From: Anaerolineae bacterium
GTDB taxonomy: Bacteria; Chloroflexota; Anaerolineae; Anaerolineales; Anaerolineaceae
Length of the DNA: 43,884 nucleotides
Reading direction: 5' to 3'
Assembly (NCBI GenBank): GCA_013177815.1
Contig: JABLXM010000010.1
Location: 1-43,884, forward strand
In this document: one piece after another, positions 21,934-30,930 of the stretch
Layout of the letters: each line of letters begins with the position of its first letter
Numbering within the stretch: the stretch's first letter is position 1
The notes under the pieces: model-generated
What the model was told of the DNA's origin: nothing
The model's database searches: none
Seen by the model: only the letters and a program-made list of their open reading frames with translations
Made by a program: the position numbers and the translations under genes

Positions 21934-22962
21934 TCACCATTTTGCATGGTGTTCTTCCGCGAAGCCGTTCACATCCCGAAAATCCACCCTTTCTCCGCGA
22001 TCAGTAATGACGACACCGTCATAGCGCCCGAACATCTGGTGCACCTCACTGGCAAGCACCACCAAATCGGTTTTGGCGACACGCTCGATGGCTGGGGTGA
22101 AGGTCAGGTTGCAACGTCCTTCCCGGTCGTGCATTTGCCAGGGTTTCATGAAGTGATGATTGTTGTAAATGAAGTTCAGTTCGCCTAATTTATGCAATAT
22201 CCCATCCAGTATCAGGGCATTGTCGTTATTCATGGGATCGGTGCTGATGCCGCCGCCCAGGTTGAGAGCTGCCGACCTGCCGTCTTTCAACCGGGTGGCA
22301 GCGCCGCCCCAGATCCAGAAGGACCGATATGACCAAAGACCGCAGCCCCAGTCCTGGGTGCCAAAGCATGTTGCCGGGTCGAGGGTAAAACACTGTTCAC
22401 CGAGCTGGACGGCGCCAGAGACGGCGAGGGCGTGCATCTTGCGGGTGTAAAAGAAACGATCTTTGCCCATGGGGAAAACGTTGACCATGGATTCCTGGTG
22501 AGGGGTGTGGCTGAGGCAAAGGTCGGCTGTGAGCGGCATGCCACCAAAATCCTGCCATTCGACGTGGAGGCGGCGCTCGAATTGGGAGCGATCGAATTCC
22601 ATCATGACCGAATTGCTGCGATAGTACGCGATCCCTGCGTCGCTGGGGCGCGGCAACTTGACCCCCTTTGCCAGTGGAAGGTTCAGGGTGCGTTCCAGGA
22701 CTTTACCACTCGTCAGGTCGACGATATAGGCGAAGACTTGCCCCAAGTAACCGATATCGGCAAGCGTAAACGCGAAGAAATGGGTGGGGGTGAAAATGCC
22801 ATAATAATCCCAGCGCTTGAAGCGCAGGGGTTGCAGTAGACGTGGGCGTAACAACCTGGCATTTTCAAGGTTCGCCTGGATGATGGGGTGGCGCGCCCAG
22901 CCAAATTGCTGCACCTTGCCATTTTCGTCGAATAGGGGGGTGGTTTGCGTTATCTCTTGCAT
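21934..22962 (-). CDS. DUF2804 domain-containing protein
   Basis: A 342-residue soluble protein matching the DUF2804 family by its overall pattern. It starts EITQTTPLFDENGKVQQFGWARHP, and continues with LRFKRWDYYGI, DWGCGLWSYRSFWIWGGAA, and the His/Trp-rich NNHHFMKPWQ. The function of the family is unknown; it has been compared with lipocalin/AttH-like beta-barrels, but no active-site proposal can be made from sequence. The start at 22962 has AGGAG 9-10 bases upstream. It is on the same strand as the ABC ATPase gene, with 154 bases between them, so co-transcription is possible but not evident. Confidence 0.75.
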   Translation of the reverse strand: MQEITQTTPLFDENGKVQQFGWARHPIIQANLENARLLRPRLLQPLRFKRWDYYGIFTPTHFFAFTLADIGYLGQVFAYIVDLTSGKVLERTLNLPLAKGVKLPRPSDAGIAYYRSNSVMMEFDRSQFERRLHVEWQDFGGMPLTADLCLSHTPHQESMVNVFPMGKDRFFYTRKMHALAVSGAVQLGEQCFTLDPATCFGTQDWGCGLWSYRSFWIWGGAATRLKDGRSAALNLGGGISTDPMNNDNALILDGILHKLGELNFIYNNHHFMKPWQMHDREGRCNLTFTPAIERVAKTDLVVLASEVHQMFGRYDGVVITDRGERVDFRDVNGFAEEHHAKW

Positions 22963-23116
22963 GGGAATTTCACTCCTGCACAGACATGATCATCTATTAT
23001 TATGGAACAATCATAATTATATGGAATTTTCACTGCATGAGATAGCGGTGTGAGGAGATAACCCGGCGGGTGGCAGGGCATGGGCAACCGCGCTTTAGGT
23101 CATCACATCGAAGGTT

Positions 23117-24016
23117 TCAGCCTGCGACAGACAGCCCGTAATAGCTTTTGAAGGATTCCTCCAGACTGGGGGTCTGGCTGATGACATCTATGACCTTGAA
23201 CTGGCTGGCGGTCTTGATGAGCGGGTCGGTGTCACCACAAACGATACAACGCAGGAAGTTATCGTCCACCTGCAACTGGCTCAAGTTCGGGATGCCGACA
23301 AACGATTGAGCTGTCACCGGCTGGGCGAAACGCATTTCGATCTTGCGGATGGCGCGTGACCGCAAGTGTACCCCTCGTTCCACTGCCAACAGGCGCCCGG
23401 CGTGCAGCACTGCCGTGCGGTCGCAGACCCGTTCGACCTCGGGCAGGGAGGTGGAGGTGAACACGACGCTACGCCCATCGTGGCGGGTTTCGCTGACCAA
23501 ATGATAAAAGGTATACAAGGCAGCTTCGCTGAGGTGGCGAGTGGGCTCATCCAACAAAATCAGTTCACGTTGGTGCATGAATGCTTGCAGGATGCCAAGA
23601 ATCTGCTTTTCGCTGGCGTTAAGGCTGCCGATGACGCGCTTCAAGTCCAGTCCGAACCGCTCGGCGGATTGCAGCGTCGCTTCATCCAAGGCTTTGCCGC
23701 GCTTGATGCACAAGTCGGAGAGGTAGCGTTCGGCGCTGTGGCGGGTGGGCAGGATAAGCCGGCGCGGTTGATAGCCCACCTGCTGGCGGATGACCTGCCC
23801 CTGGCTGCGGCTGTCCATGCCGAGCACGATTGCACGACCCGAGCTGGGATGCTGGACGTTCAGGATCAATTCGAGGATGGTGCTTTTACCAGCGCCCTGT
23901 GGACCGAGCAGACCGTAGATCTCGCCCGGTTCGACTTCAAAGGATAGGTCCTCCACCAGCCGCCGGCGACCGGCGATCTTGCTGAGCCCTTCACTACGGA
24001 TGACCATATAGCGCAT
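23117..24016 (-). CDS. ABC transporter-type ATPase with degenerate motifs, no permease nearby
   Basis: A 299-residue NatA/CcmA-like ATP-binding protein. Walker A (GPQGAGKST, 38-46) and Walker B (LILLDEP, 152-158) are intact. However, the signature motif LSGG(Q) is SLNASE (131-136), the D-loop after EPT reads RHLSEA instead of SGLDP, and the switch-region His of the usual SSH motif is Thr189 (FTSTSLPEVE). These three changes suggest weak or altered ATP hydrolysis. No ABC-2 permease gene is adjacent, only a regulator upstream and DUF2804 downstream. The start is supported by GGAGGTG 4 bases upstream. It probably forms an operon with the GbsR-like regulator. Confidence 0.82.
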   Translation of the reverse strand: MRYMVIRSEGLSKIAGRRRLVEDLSFEVEPGEIYGLLGPQGAGKSTILELILNVQHPSSGRAIVLGMDSRSQGQVIRQQVGYQPRRLILPTRHSAERYLSDLCIKRGKALDEATLQSAERFGLDLKRVIGSLNASEKQILGILQAFMHQRELILLDEPTRHLSEAALYTFYHLVSETRHDGRSVVFTSTSLPEVERVCDRTAVLHAGRLLAVERGVHLRSRAIRKIEMRFAQPVTAQSFVGIPNLSQLQVDDNFLRCIVCGDTDPLIKTASQFKVIDVISQTPSLEESFKSYYGLSVAG

Positions 24017-24042
24017 GATGCACCTCCTGATTAGTTAATCGA

Positions 24043-24074
24043 AACCGGCTGACTCACGAGCGAGCCAGCCGGTT
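24043..24074. other. Hairpin between the GbsR-like regulator and ABC ATPase genes
   Basis: AACCGGCTG and CAGCCGGTT form a perfect 9-base-pair stem around a 14-base loop. With no T-tract it is more likely an intercistronic attenuating or processing element, or an operator for the regulator, than a full terminator. Confidence 0.5.
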
Positions 24075-24093
24075 GATCACCTGGGAGGTGGGT

Positions 24094-24609
24094 TCAGCCG
24101 GTCAATGCACCGCGTGCGAGCCATTCGGTATGCAGGCGCTGCAACATTTCATCCACCAGGTTCGCCCATGTGACCGCTTCCTGCAGGCGGGGAACCGCCG
24201 GGTCGTCCCCGGGCAATTCCGCCAGGCTATCCTCAGCCAGCTCTCGCAGTTCGTCAAAACTGCCCAAGCGTATGGCGAGGGCGGTTTGCCAGGCTTCGCT
24301 GGGGAAGGCGTAGTAATCCACCCGGTCACCGGGTAATGACACCTTTTCCACCAACTCAGCCATCAGCAGCGTCTTCAGATTGGTGGAGATGCTGCTACGG
24401 CTCACCTGCAGGGCGTCCGCCATCTCCTCAGAGGAGAGTGGGCGGTTGGCGACCATCAGAAGCCCCAAGATGCGCCCGCCGATGCGAGGGACATTGTAGG
24501 CTTCGAAGTGCAGCCCCATATTTTCAATGAGCTGGGATAACTCAGGACGATCCTCCCCAAGGGGAGGGGGCTTACTATCCGTTGCGTTATCCGCTTCCTC
24601 AGACGGCAT
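24094..24609 (-). CDS. GbsR/MarR-like transcriptional regulator
   Basis: A 171-residue winged-helix regulator. The DNA-binding part covers about residues 40-105 (RIGGRILGLLMVANRPLSSEEMADALQVSRSSISTNLKTL), followed by a helical C-terminus probably used for dimerisation. This matches the GbsR group of MarR-type regulators, which often sit next to ABC transporter genes. The start at 24609 is chosen because AAAGGAGA lies 8 bases upstream; a longer frame exists to 24699. It precedes the ABC ATPase by 77 bases on the same strand and probably controls it. The inducer is unknown. Confidence 0.8.
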   Translation of the reverse strand: MPSEEADNATDSKPPPLGEDRPELSQLIENMGLHFEAYNVPRIGGRILGLLMVANRPLSSEEMADALQVSRSSISTNLKTLLMAELVEKVSLPGDRVDYYAFPSEAWQTALAIRLGSFDELRELAEDSLAELPGDDPAVPRLQEAVTWANLVDEMLQRLHTEWLARGALTG

Positions 24610-24799
24610 AAAACGTTTCTCCTTTGATCTCCGGGAAAGAGTGCAATACCCGGGATATGCTACCGATATCATTCTATTAGTGTTTGAAATTTCTGTCAAG
24701 ACTGAAATGACGGAAACATCAGTAAAATAAGTTGTTGTTTATATGATCCATCATATGCGGCTGATCTCAAGGTGATCATCAAAAACATCCATCCGTAAT

Positions 24800-25658
24800 C
24801 CTTGAAAAAACCGTTTAATATTCGAACGCTGGGGATGGTCTGTCCATCGTCAACTCGGGTGTCGCGGATGTCACAATCGATGGCTTTGTGCCGGATTACA
24901 ATACCCAAAATATGATCAACATCAGCAGCCAGGGCGTGGTGACATTGAGCAACATCAGCGCCCGCAGTTCGGGCGGGAATGGGATCCTGGTCGACAACTT
25001 CGGCAGCGGAAAGCCGGTCAAGATTACCAGGGCGACGGTCTGGGGAGCCAGCGTGATCGGGATTCAACTCAAGACCAGCGGAAATGTAACCATGACGGAC
25101 GTATCTGCCAAGTCGAACAACGGTATTGGTGCGTTGATCGATTACATCACAATTCCTACCCAGCGGTAATGTGACTGAGACCGCCTCATCTGTGCGCAAT
25201 GAATTTTCGTACAACTACGAAGACAGCTTGTTCATCATAACAAAAGGCACGGTCGTGATCAGTAAGATGGATGTCACCAATAACAGCCAAATAGGTATCA
25301 ACGTCGACACGGTGAGCGGTACCGGAACAGTCACATGAGCGACATCTACGCCAAGGAGAACTGCGGATCGGGTGTAGCGATCGAAGCCAACAACATCATC
25401 AACCTGACCAAACTAAACGTCTATCGCAATGGTTTGGCGGGTAGTGCTTCTGGTGTGACGGTAATCTCTAATAATGCCAACATTAACGTTACCTCAGCGA
25501 ATATCATAGGCAATGCCAACTACGGCGTCCAGGCGACCGCCGGAAGCGGCACGTTGACGATCAAGCAGTCCAATTACTTTGGCAACCACTTCTTCGCTTT
25601 GCCGGTTGGCACGCCCAACATCAACATGATCTCCGGTACGCTGGTGATCATCCCATAA
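24800..25658 (+). pseudogene. Frameshifted relic of a right-handed beta-helix surface protein
   Basis: Three frames in succession encode the same style of repeat (V-T-L/I-x-N/D-x-S-A with G-x-G-I/V-x-V/I), typical of parallel beta-helix proteins. Examples are VTIDGF and VTLSNISARSSGGNGILVDN up to about 25145, then SGNVTETASSVRNEF to VSGTGTVT up to about 25338, then SDIYAKENCGSGVAIEANN to the TAA at 25656-25658. Frame changes occur near 25145-25165 and at about 25337, where TCACATGAG needs one more A. There is no start, ribosome-binding site or signal peptide, so the 5' end is lost as well. The original was probably a secreted or cell-surface protein. Confidence 0.78.
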
Positions 25659-25682
25659 GGCAGTATCCGTATCCGGTAATAC

Positions 25683-25712
25683 AGCAGCCCCACCGAGACC
25701 GGCGAGGCTGCT
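25683..25712 (-). terminator. Hairpin downstream of glutamate dehydrogenase
   Basis: AGCAGCC and GGCTGCT form a 7-base-pair stem with possible inner pairs, 21 bases beyond the gdhA stop on the minus strand. It is followed by TGTATTACC, a poor T-tract. Confidence 0.45.
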
Positions 25713-25733
25713 TAATATGCTGATGGCTTGGTG

Positions 25734-27020
25734 TTAGATCCAGCCGCGCAGTTCCATGGCTTTGGCAACCCGGGCAATGGCGACCATGTAGGCGGCGTCG
25801 CGCATGAAGACATTTTCCTTCAATGCCATATCCAGCACACTTTGGAACGCCTGGGTCATTTTGGTGTCCAGACGTTCCAACACTTCCTGTTTGGTCCAGT
25901 AGTAGTTCATATCGTTCTGAACGCCTTCGAAGTACGAAACAGTGACCCCGCCAGCGTTGCACAGGAAATCCGGAATGACGAAGACACCATTGGCTTTCAG
26001 CACTTCATCGGCTTCGGGCGTGGTGGGTCCGTTGGCACCCTCGGCAATGACGCGTACACGCGGTTTAATCAATTTGACCGTTTCAGCATTGATTTGCCCT
26101 TCCAGCGCGGAGGGAATCAGCACATCCACGTCCTTGCTAATCCAGGCGCCGCCATCCTCGATCTTGTAACCGGCATCTTTAGCTTTGGCTTTGTCGATGG
26201 AGCCGTACTGATCGGTGATTGACATGAGGAAATGCGGGTCTACGCCATCCTCTTTTGTGAAGGTATAGGCGGTGCGATCTTCGCGATCCCAACAGGAGAC
26301 ACATACCACTTTGCCGCCGATCAATTCGATGAAGCCAATGGCGGCGTATTGGGCAACATTGCCAAAACCCTGGATGGCTGCCAACGACTTGCTGCCATCC
26401 ATTTGGAGATGTTTCAATGCCTCGCGGATGGTGTAGATGACGCCATAGCCGGTGGCTTCGGTGCGCCCCAGCGAGCCGCCGCCGCCGACCGGTTTACCGG
26501 TGATGACGCCGGGCGTATACTCGCCGCTCAAGCGGGAATATTCATCCATCATCCACCCCATCATCTGCGGGGTTGTGCCAACATCCGGCGCGGGCACGTC
26601 GTTGCGGGGTCCGATGTTCTTCCAGATGGACTGGATATAGCCGCGAACCAGGCGCTCTTTTTCGCCATCCGTGAGTGTGGCGGGGTCGACGATGACGCCG
26701 CCCTTGCCGCCGCCCAGCGGAATATCCGCCACGGCACATTTCCAGGTCATCCAGGTGGCGAGGGCGCGCACCGTATCCACCGTCTCGGCGGGGTGGAAGC
26801 GAATGCCACCCTTGTTCGGTCCGCGCGCATCGTTGTGCTGGACGCGAAAACCCTGGAAAACGCGTATGCTGCCGTCGTCCATACGAACCGGAATGCGGAA
26901 GTGGTATTCGCGCAGGGGCCAGCGCAGAATCTCACGCACCTGAGAGTCCAGGTTGAGCAGGTCGGCAACGTGATCGAACTGCCGTTGTGCCATTTCAAAG
27001 GCATTGGTTGATACAGCCAT
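25734..27020 (-). CDS. gdhA: Glutamate dehydrogenase (Glu/Leu/Phe/Val dehydrogenase family)
   Basis: A 428-residue hexameric-type glutamate dehydrogenase that interconverts glutamate and 2-oxoglutarate plus ammonia. The substrate-binding and catalytic segment is clear: GPNKGGIRFHP, WKCAVADIPLGGGKGGV (catalytic Lys) and VPAPDVGTTPQMMGWMMDEYS. The nucleotide-binding fold includes IQGFGNVAQYAA, and AEGANGPTTPEAD and LCNAGGVTVSYFE complete the family pattern. Length fits the group I NAD-dependent catabolic enzymes, but cofactor choice is not proved here. GGAG lies 7 bases before the ATG. It stands alone; together with tryptophanase and the dipeptidase it suggests amino-acid fermentation. Confidence 0.94.
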   Translation of the reverse strand: MAVSTNAFEMAQRQFDHVADLLNLDSQVREILRWPLREYHFRIPVRMDDGSIRVFQGFRVQHNDARGPNKGGIRFHPAETVDTVRALATWMTWKCAVADIPLGGGKGGVIVDPATLTDGEKERLVRGYIQSIWKNIGPRNDVPAPDVGTTPQMMGWMMDEYSRLSGEYTPGVITGKPVGGGGSLGRTEATGYGVIYTIREALKHLQMDGSKSLAAIQGFGNVAQYAAIGFIELIGGKVVCVSCWDREDRTAYTFTKEDGVDPHFLMSITDQYGSIDKAKAKDAGYKIEDGGAWISKDVDVLIPSALEGQINAETVKLIKPRVRVIAEGANGPTTPEADEVLKANGVFVIPDFLCNAGGVTVSYFEGVQNDMNYYWTKQEVLERLDTKMTQAFQSVLDMALKENVFMRDAAYMVAIARVAKAMELRGWI

Positions 27021-27074
27021 CGATCGTCTCCTTAGGATGATCTATCCGCGCCGAGGGGATGGGCGCGAAAGGGT

Positions 27075-27101
27075 CACGGGCACTGTGCACATGTGCCCGT
27101 G
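27075..27101. repeat. Perfect inverted repeat upstream of gdhA
   Basis: CACGGGCAC and GTGCCCGTG are exact 9-base arms around TGTGCACAT, which itself contains the palindrome GTGCAC. It lies 55-81 bases before the gdhA start, where it can be an operator or a hairpin in the 5' untranslated region. Confidence 0.6.
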
Positions 27102-27308
27102 TGATTAGTGGTTCCATATTGGGATGAAGCCTCCCCGTATAGTTACCATCACTATATACAGTAACAAAATTGGTGAGGGGCGTCAAGATGATGAAAATCT
27201 GTATTTGGTGGTGATGGATAGCGCTATTGTAATTGATTTATTACAACGATAATTCTTGTTGTAAGATAAAATAGTTAGAGCACTTTATCAGTAAGGAATG
27301 AGACTACT

Positions 27309-28181
27309 ATGCCAACACGACTGACTTCCCCAAACGGCGATCTCATCTTCGGCAGCGGGCACCCTGTGATGCTGATCAACGCCCAGTTACGTGTCATGGA
27401 TCAAAAACCCGAGATCTTGGATCAATTGCAGGCAGGCAACCTGGAAGGCATGCTTGCCCTGGCGCACCAGGGTGTAGATATCGGACTGGACATGGCGGAT
27501 ATCCTTATCAATCATCCCAGCCTGGATGAGGTCGAACTCCTCCCCCGTATCGCGCGCGCAGTCATGGATTCGACAGGTTGCCCAGTGGCGCTGGACACGC
27601 GTAACGTCGAAGCGCTGGAAGCAGCGCTGGATGCCGCCAAACCATACAAAGCCTTGATCAATTCTGTCAGCGCGGAAAAAGAAGTGCTGGAAGTGCTGCT
27701 GCCGCTGGCGAAGAAATATGGTGCGGCGTTCATCGCCATGCCGATGGGCTCGGCTGCAACGTTGCCGATGACGCCTGAAGCGCGCCTGGCGGAAACGCGC
27801 GTCATCCTGGAGGCTGTGGATGGCATCGGCATCCCGCGTGAGGATGTGGTGCTGGATGGCATTTGCATGGCAGCAGCGGCAGGGTTGGGGTCATTCGAGG
27901 TTGCCCTGGCAACCCTGGCTGCGGTCAAACGGGAAATGGATCTGACTACCACACTGGGCATTGGCAACGCCGGCTTTGGCATGCCCGACCGAACGGTCAT
28001 CGACCAGGCTTACCTGTTGGGTGCTGTGCCCTGGGGGCTTGATTCCGCCTTGGTGGAGCCCAACACAAGCGGTCTGATCGAGTCGGTGCGGGCGATGGAC
28101 TTTCTCACCGGACGCGACGAGGTGGGCAAGCGCTATATCCAACTTTATCGAAAAAAGAAATCGGAACAAATATTGAAGTAG
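27309..28181 (+). CDS. Methyltetrahydrofolate methyltransferase-like protein (pterin-binding family)
   Basis: A 290-residue TIM-barrel protein of the pterin-binding superfamily (dihydropteroate synthase and AcsE/MetH-type methyltransferases). It resembles the AcsE group rather than folP: LDTRNVEALEAAL (cf. DSTNPEAL), LINSVSAEKEVLEVLLPLAKKYG, TPEARL, and TTLGIGNAGFGMPDRTVIDQAYL followed by GLDSALVEPN. AcsE moves the methyl group of methyltetrahydrofolate to a corrinoid iron-sulfur protein. No corrinoid protein, acetyl-CoA synthase or other methyl-branch gene is next to it, so the acceptor is unknown. The usual GERIN start motif is replaced by LINAQL. Confidence 0.75.
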   Translation: MPTRLTSPNGDLIFGSGHPVMLINAQLRVMDQKPEILDQLQAGNLEGMLALAHQGVDIGLDMADILINHPSLDEVELLPRIARAVMDSTGCPVALDTRNVEALEAALDAAKPYKALINSVSAEKEVLEVLLPLAKKYGAAFIAMPMGSAATLPMTPEARLAETRVILEAVDGIGIPREDVVLDGICMAAAAGLGSFEVALATLAAVKREMDLTTTLGIGNAGFGMPDRTVIDQAYLLGAVPWGLDSALVEPNTSGLIESVRAMDFLTGRDEVGKRYIQLYRKKKSEQILK

Positions 28182-28301
28182 GGCGAAAATATTACCGGTC
28201 GAATGATTGAAAGATCGATCCAGATTTTCCAGAATAAATGGAACTTATCCGATAAAACCAACGTCTTGTATGCTATAGATATCACGAAAGGAGTTTATCT
28301 C

Positions 28302-29009
28302 ATGAAAACAAAAGTTTTATGGGTTGTCGTTAGCTTGCTGGTTGTTCTCTCGCTTGGCGCCTGCCAGGCGGCTTCACCCAAAACACAGGGGCGAACAATG
28401 AACGCAAACGGTACCGGGGTGGTCTATCTGACACCGGACCTGGCTTATATTACGGTTGGCGTCCGTAGTGAGGAAGCCAATGTTGCCAATGCTCTCAACA
28501 GCAATACAGCCCAATCACAACGTATCCGCGATGCGCTGACCCAACTGGGGGTCGAGGACAAGGATATACAAACCAGCGCTTTCAATGTTTACCCCAATAC
28601 ACCCTACAGCCCGGAAGGACAGCCGCTGGATACCACTTATGTGGTGGAAAATACGGTCTATGTGACCGTGCGTGACTTGCAGTCGCTGGGTCAACTGCTG
28701 GATGAGGTGGTCAAAGCCGGCGCCAATACCATTTACGGCATCTCATTCGATGTGCAGGATAAATCGACTGCCATCACCGAAGCGCGACAACAAGCTATCC
28801 AGAATGCGCGCAAGAACGCTGAAGAAGTTGCCAGTGCCGCGGGCGTAGAACTGGGCGACCTGATCAACATTAATGTGTATTCTTCAGGGTATGCCTCTCC
28901 GATGGAGGGCAAGGTCTATGGAAGCGGTGGTGATTTCACCAACGTTCCGGTTGCCTCCGGACAGATGACCATCACCGTCACCGCCGATTTGGTCTACGAG
29001 ATCAAGTAA
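28302..29009 (+). CDS. SIMPL-domain (DUF541) lipoprotein
   Basis: A 235-residue exported protein. The signal peptide ends in lipobox LGAC (Cys21), so the mature protein is probably tethered to the outer face of the membrane. The rest is one SIMPL/DUF541 domain: GTGVVYLTPDLAYITVGV, the QSQRIRDALTQLGVEDKDIQTS segment, and AITEARQQAIQNARKNAEEVASAAGVELG. Family members (YggE, BP26) form ring-shaped oligomers and are linked to stress tolerance; the exact role is unknown. The start at 28302 has GGAG 8 bases upstream, and the frame extends back to 28203 without support. A strong terminator follows. Confidence 0.85.
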   Translation: MKTKVLWVVVSLLVVLSLGACQAASPKTQGRTMNANGTGVVYLTPDLAYITVGVRSEEANVANALNSNTAQSQRIRDALTQLGVEDKDIQTSAFNVYPNTPYSPEGQPLDTTYVVENTVYVTVRDLQSLGQLLDEVVKAGANTIYGISFDVQDKSTAITEARQQAIQNARKNAEEVASAAGVELGDLININVYSSGYASPMEGKVYGSGGDFTNVPVASGQMTITVTADLVYEIK

Positions 29010-29052
29010 AACTGTACCACCGCCATGCTGCTGCCTGGCATGGGCATGATCG

Positions 29053-29093
29053 AGCCTTCCACGTTGGTCGCGTGGAAGGCTTGTTATGTTTTT
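29053..29093 (+). terminator. Intrinsic terminator of the SIMPL lipoprotein gene
   Basis: AGCCTTCCACG and its exact complement form an 11-base-pair stem with a 7-base loop, followed by TGTTATGTTTTTA. It lies between this gene and the convergent glpX. Confidence 0.85.
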
Positions 29094-29108
29094 AGACCGG
29101 GAGGCAGT

Positions 29109-30092
29109 CTAGTAATCGATCATACTGATCTGATCTAGTTTGTCGAGGCGGTGTGTGGCGCGAATACGGCGCACCGTGCCGGTGAGACCGCGCAGCACCA
29201 GGCTGTCGGTATGGGCACCACCGGCGAAGTAATCCACTCCCGAAAGCAACTCGCCGTGGGTGACGCCGGTGGCGGCAAAGAAAGTATCATCCGATGAGAC
29301 CAGGTCTTCGATGGTCAGAATCTTGTCGACGTCGTACCCCAATTTTTCCCCGGCTTTTCGCTCCTCCGGTGTGCGTGGGTAAAGTGTGGCTTGCATATTG
29401 CCGCCGGCAGCTCGCAGTGCGCAAGCGGCGATGATGCCTTCTGGCGAGCCGCCAATGCCTAGCATTACGTCTATGCCGGATTCTGGCAGGGTGGTCATCA
29501 AAGAACCGATCACATCGCCATCCGGGATCAATCGAATGCGCGCGCCGGTCTGCCGGACGTCGGCGATCAATGGCTCATGTCGTGGGCGATCCAGGATCAT
29601 CACCGTCAGGTCTTGCACCTTTTCGCCGTGCGCTTTGGCAATCCACGCCAGGTTGGCTTTTATTGGCGCAGTGATATCGATGACATGTTTGGCTTCCGGT
29701 CCGACCGCAATCTTGTTCATATAAACGAAGGGTCCAGGGTCGAACATGGTGCCGCGTGGTGAAAGGGCGACCACCGACACCGAATTGAGCATCCCCTTCG
29801 AGAGCGTGTTGGTGCCATCCACCGGGTCCACTGCGATATCTACCGCGGGCGGGTCGCCGGTGCCCAGTTGTTCACCGTTGAACAACATGGGCGCCTGGTC
29901 CTTTTCGCCTTCGCCAATGCGAACGATGCCGTCCATTTCCACACTGTTGAGGATCAGGCGCATTGCGTTCACGGCAGCCTGGTCAGCGCCTTCTTTATCG
30001 CCGCGCCCCATGTAGCGACCAGCCGCAAGTGCTGCTGCTTCAGTGGTGCGTACCAATTCCAGTGCGAGATTTCTCGTCGGTACCAATGCCAT
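29109..30092 (-). CDS. glpX: Fructose-1,6-bisphosphatase, class II (GlpX)
   Basis: A 327-residue GlpX-type phosphatase, converting fructose-1,6-bisphosphate to fructose-6-phosphate in gluconeogenesis. Family motifs are [17 protein letters not shown] near the N-terminus, IGEGEKD (metal-ligand Glu), [12 protein letters not shown] (catalytic loop), [17 protein letters not shown], and [13 protein letters not shown] near the C-terminus. The length equals that of typical class II enzymes. GGAGG lies 9 bases before the ATG. It follows cdsA by 28 bases on the same strand, so it is likely the last gene of the frr-uppS-cdsA-glpX run. Confidence 0.95.
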   Translation of the reverse strand: MALVPTRNLALELVRTTEAAALAAGRYMGRGDKEGADQAAVNAMRLILNSVEMDGIVRIGEGEKDQAPMLFNGEQLGTGDPPAVDIAVDPVDGTNTLSKGMLNSVSVVALSPRGTMFDPGPFVYMNKIAVGPEAKHVIDITAPIKANLAWIAKAHGEKVQDLTVMILDRPRHEPLIADVRQTGARIRLIPDGDVIGSLMTTLPESGIDVMLGIGGSPEGIIAACALRAAGGNMQATLYPRTPEERKAGEKLGYDVDKILTIEDLVSSDDTFFAATGVTHGELLSGVDYFAGGAHTDSLVLRGLTGTVRRIRATHRLDKLDQISMIDY

Positions 30093-30120
30093 TGTTACAT
30101 GCCTCCTGTAAGATTAATGA

Positions 30121-30930
30121 TCATATCCAAAACCAAGTGATCAAATAATATCCGATCGCGACTGCCCAAAGCCATGTGTCTATTCGGTCCAGCATACCTC
30201 CGTGTCCGGGCAGCAGGTTGCTCGAATCCTTTTGGTTGAATTGGCGCTTGAGCATACTTTCCCCCAGGTCACCTGCCAGGCTGATGATCGAAAGCACCAA
30301 TGCCAGCACCAGCCCGCGCATGGCGGTGACAGATGCAGCTTTATAATGCCATAGTGCAGCAAAGAAAGGGGTTACCATCACGGAAATGACAATTCCACCA
30401 ATATAACCCTCCCAGGATTTATGAGGGCTGACGTTCGGAGCGAGTTTATGCATACCCCAACGGCTACCGATCAAATAGGCACCCATATCCGCCAACCACA
30501 CCGCCGGTAGCGCTGTTAGCGTCCACCACAAACCATCCGGCAAATTGCGGATCGAGATGAAATAGCCGCCCACCCAACCCAGGTAGAGCACACCGCCAAG
30601 TGTGATATTGAAATCCACCGCCCCACTGTTAGAACCGCGCTCATAGACCACGGTGTGCCAGGTCATGGCTGCCAACACCACCAGCATCAACACCAAGTCA
30701 CCCAGGTGAAAGCCAATAGCCTGTCGCAATATCACGATGGCGGTGACTCCGACCAGCATTACCGCCAGCGATGGGTTGTAGCCGGCACGTTTGAATAACC
30801 GGCAGTATTCCCAAGAGGAGATACCCAGCACGATGCTGATGAAAAGTGCGTATGCCCACCCGCCAAACGATAGAAAACCGGCGATGACCGGTATCAGAAA
30901 GATCAGGACCAGAACACGCTTAGCCAGCAT
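30121..30930 (-). CDS. cdsA: Phosphatidate cytidylyltransferase
   Basis: A 269-residue integral membrane enzyme making CDP-diacylglycerol from phosphatidic acid and CTP, the branch point of phospholipid synthesis. Several hydrophobic helices are evident. The family signature is seen as SPHKSWEGYIGGI, and near the C-terminus as SIISLAGDLGESMLKRQFNQKDSSNLLPGHGGMLDRID. The start at 30930 (MLAKRVLV) is chosen because it begins at the first membrane helix and overlaps the uppS stop by 11 bases; a longer frame would overlap uppS by 89 bases. Order uppS-cdsA is common in bacteria. Confidence 0.93.
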   Translation of the reverse strand: MLAKRVLVLIFLIPVIAGFLSFGGWAYALFISIVLGISSWEYCRLFKRAGYNPSLAVMLVGVTAIVILRQAIGFHLGDLVLMLVVLAAMTWHTVVYERGSNSGAVDFNITLGGVLYLGWVGGYFISIRNLPDGLWWTLTALPAVWLADMGAYLIGSRWGMHKLAPNVSPHKSWEGYIGGIVISVMVTPFFAALWHYKAASVTAMRGLVLALVLSIISLAGDLGESMLKRQFNQKDSSNLLPGHGGMLDRIDTWLWAVAIGYYLITWFWI

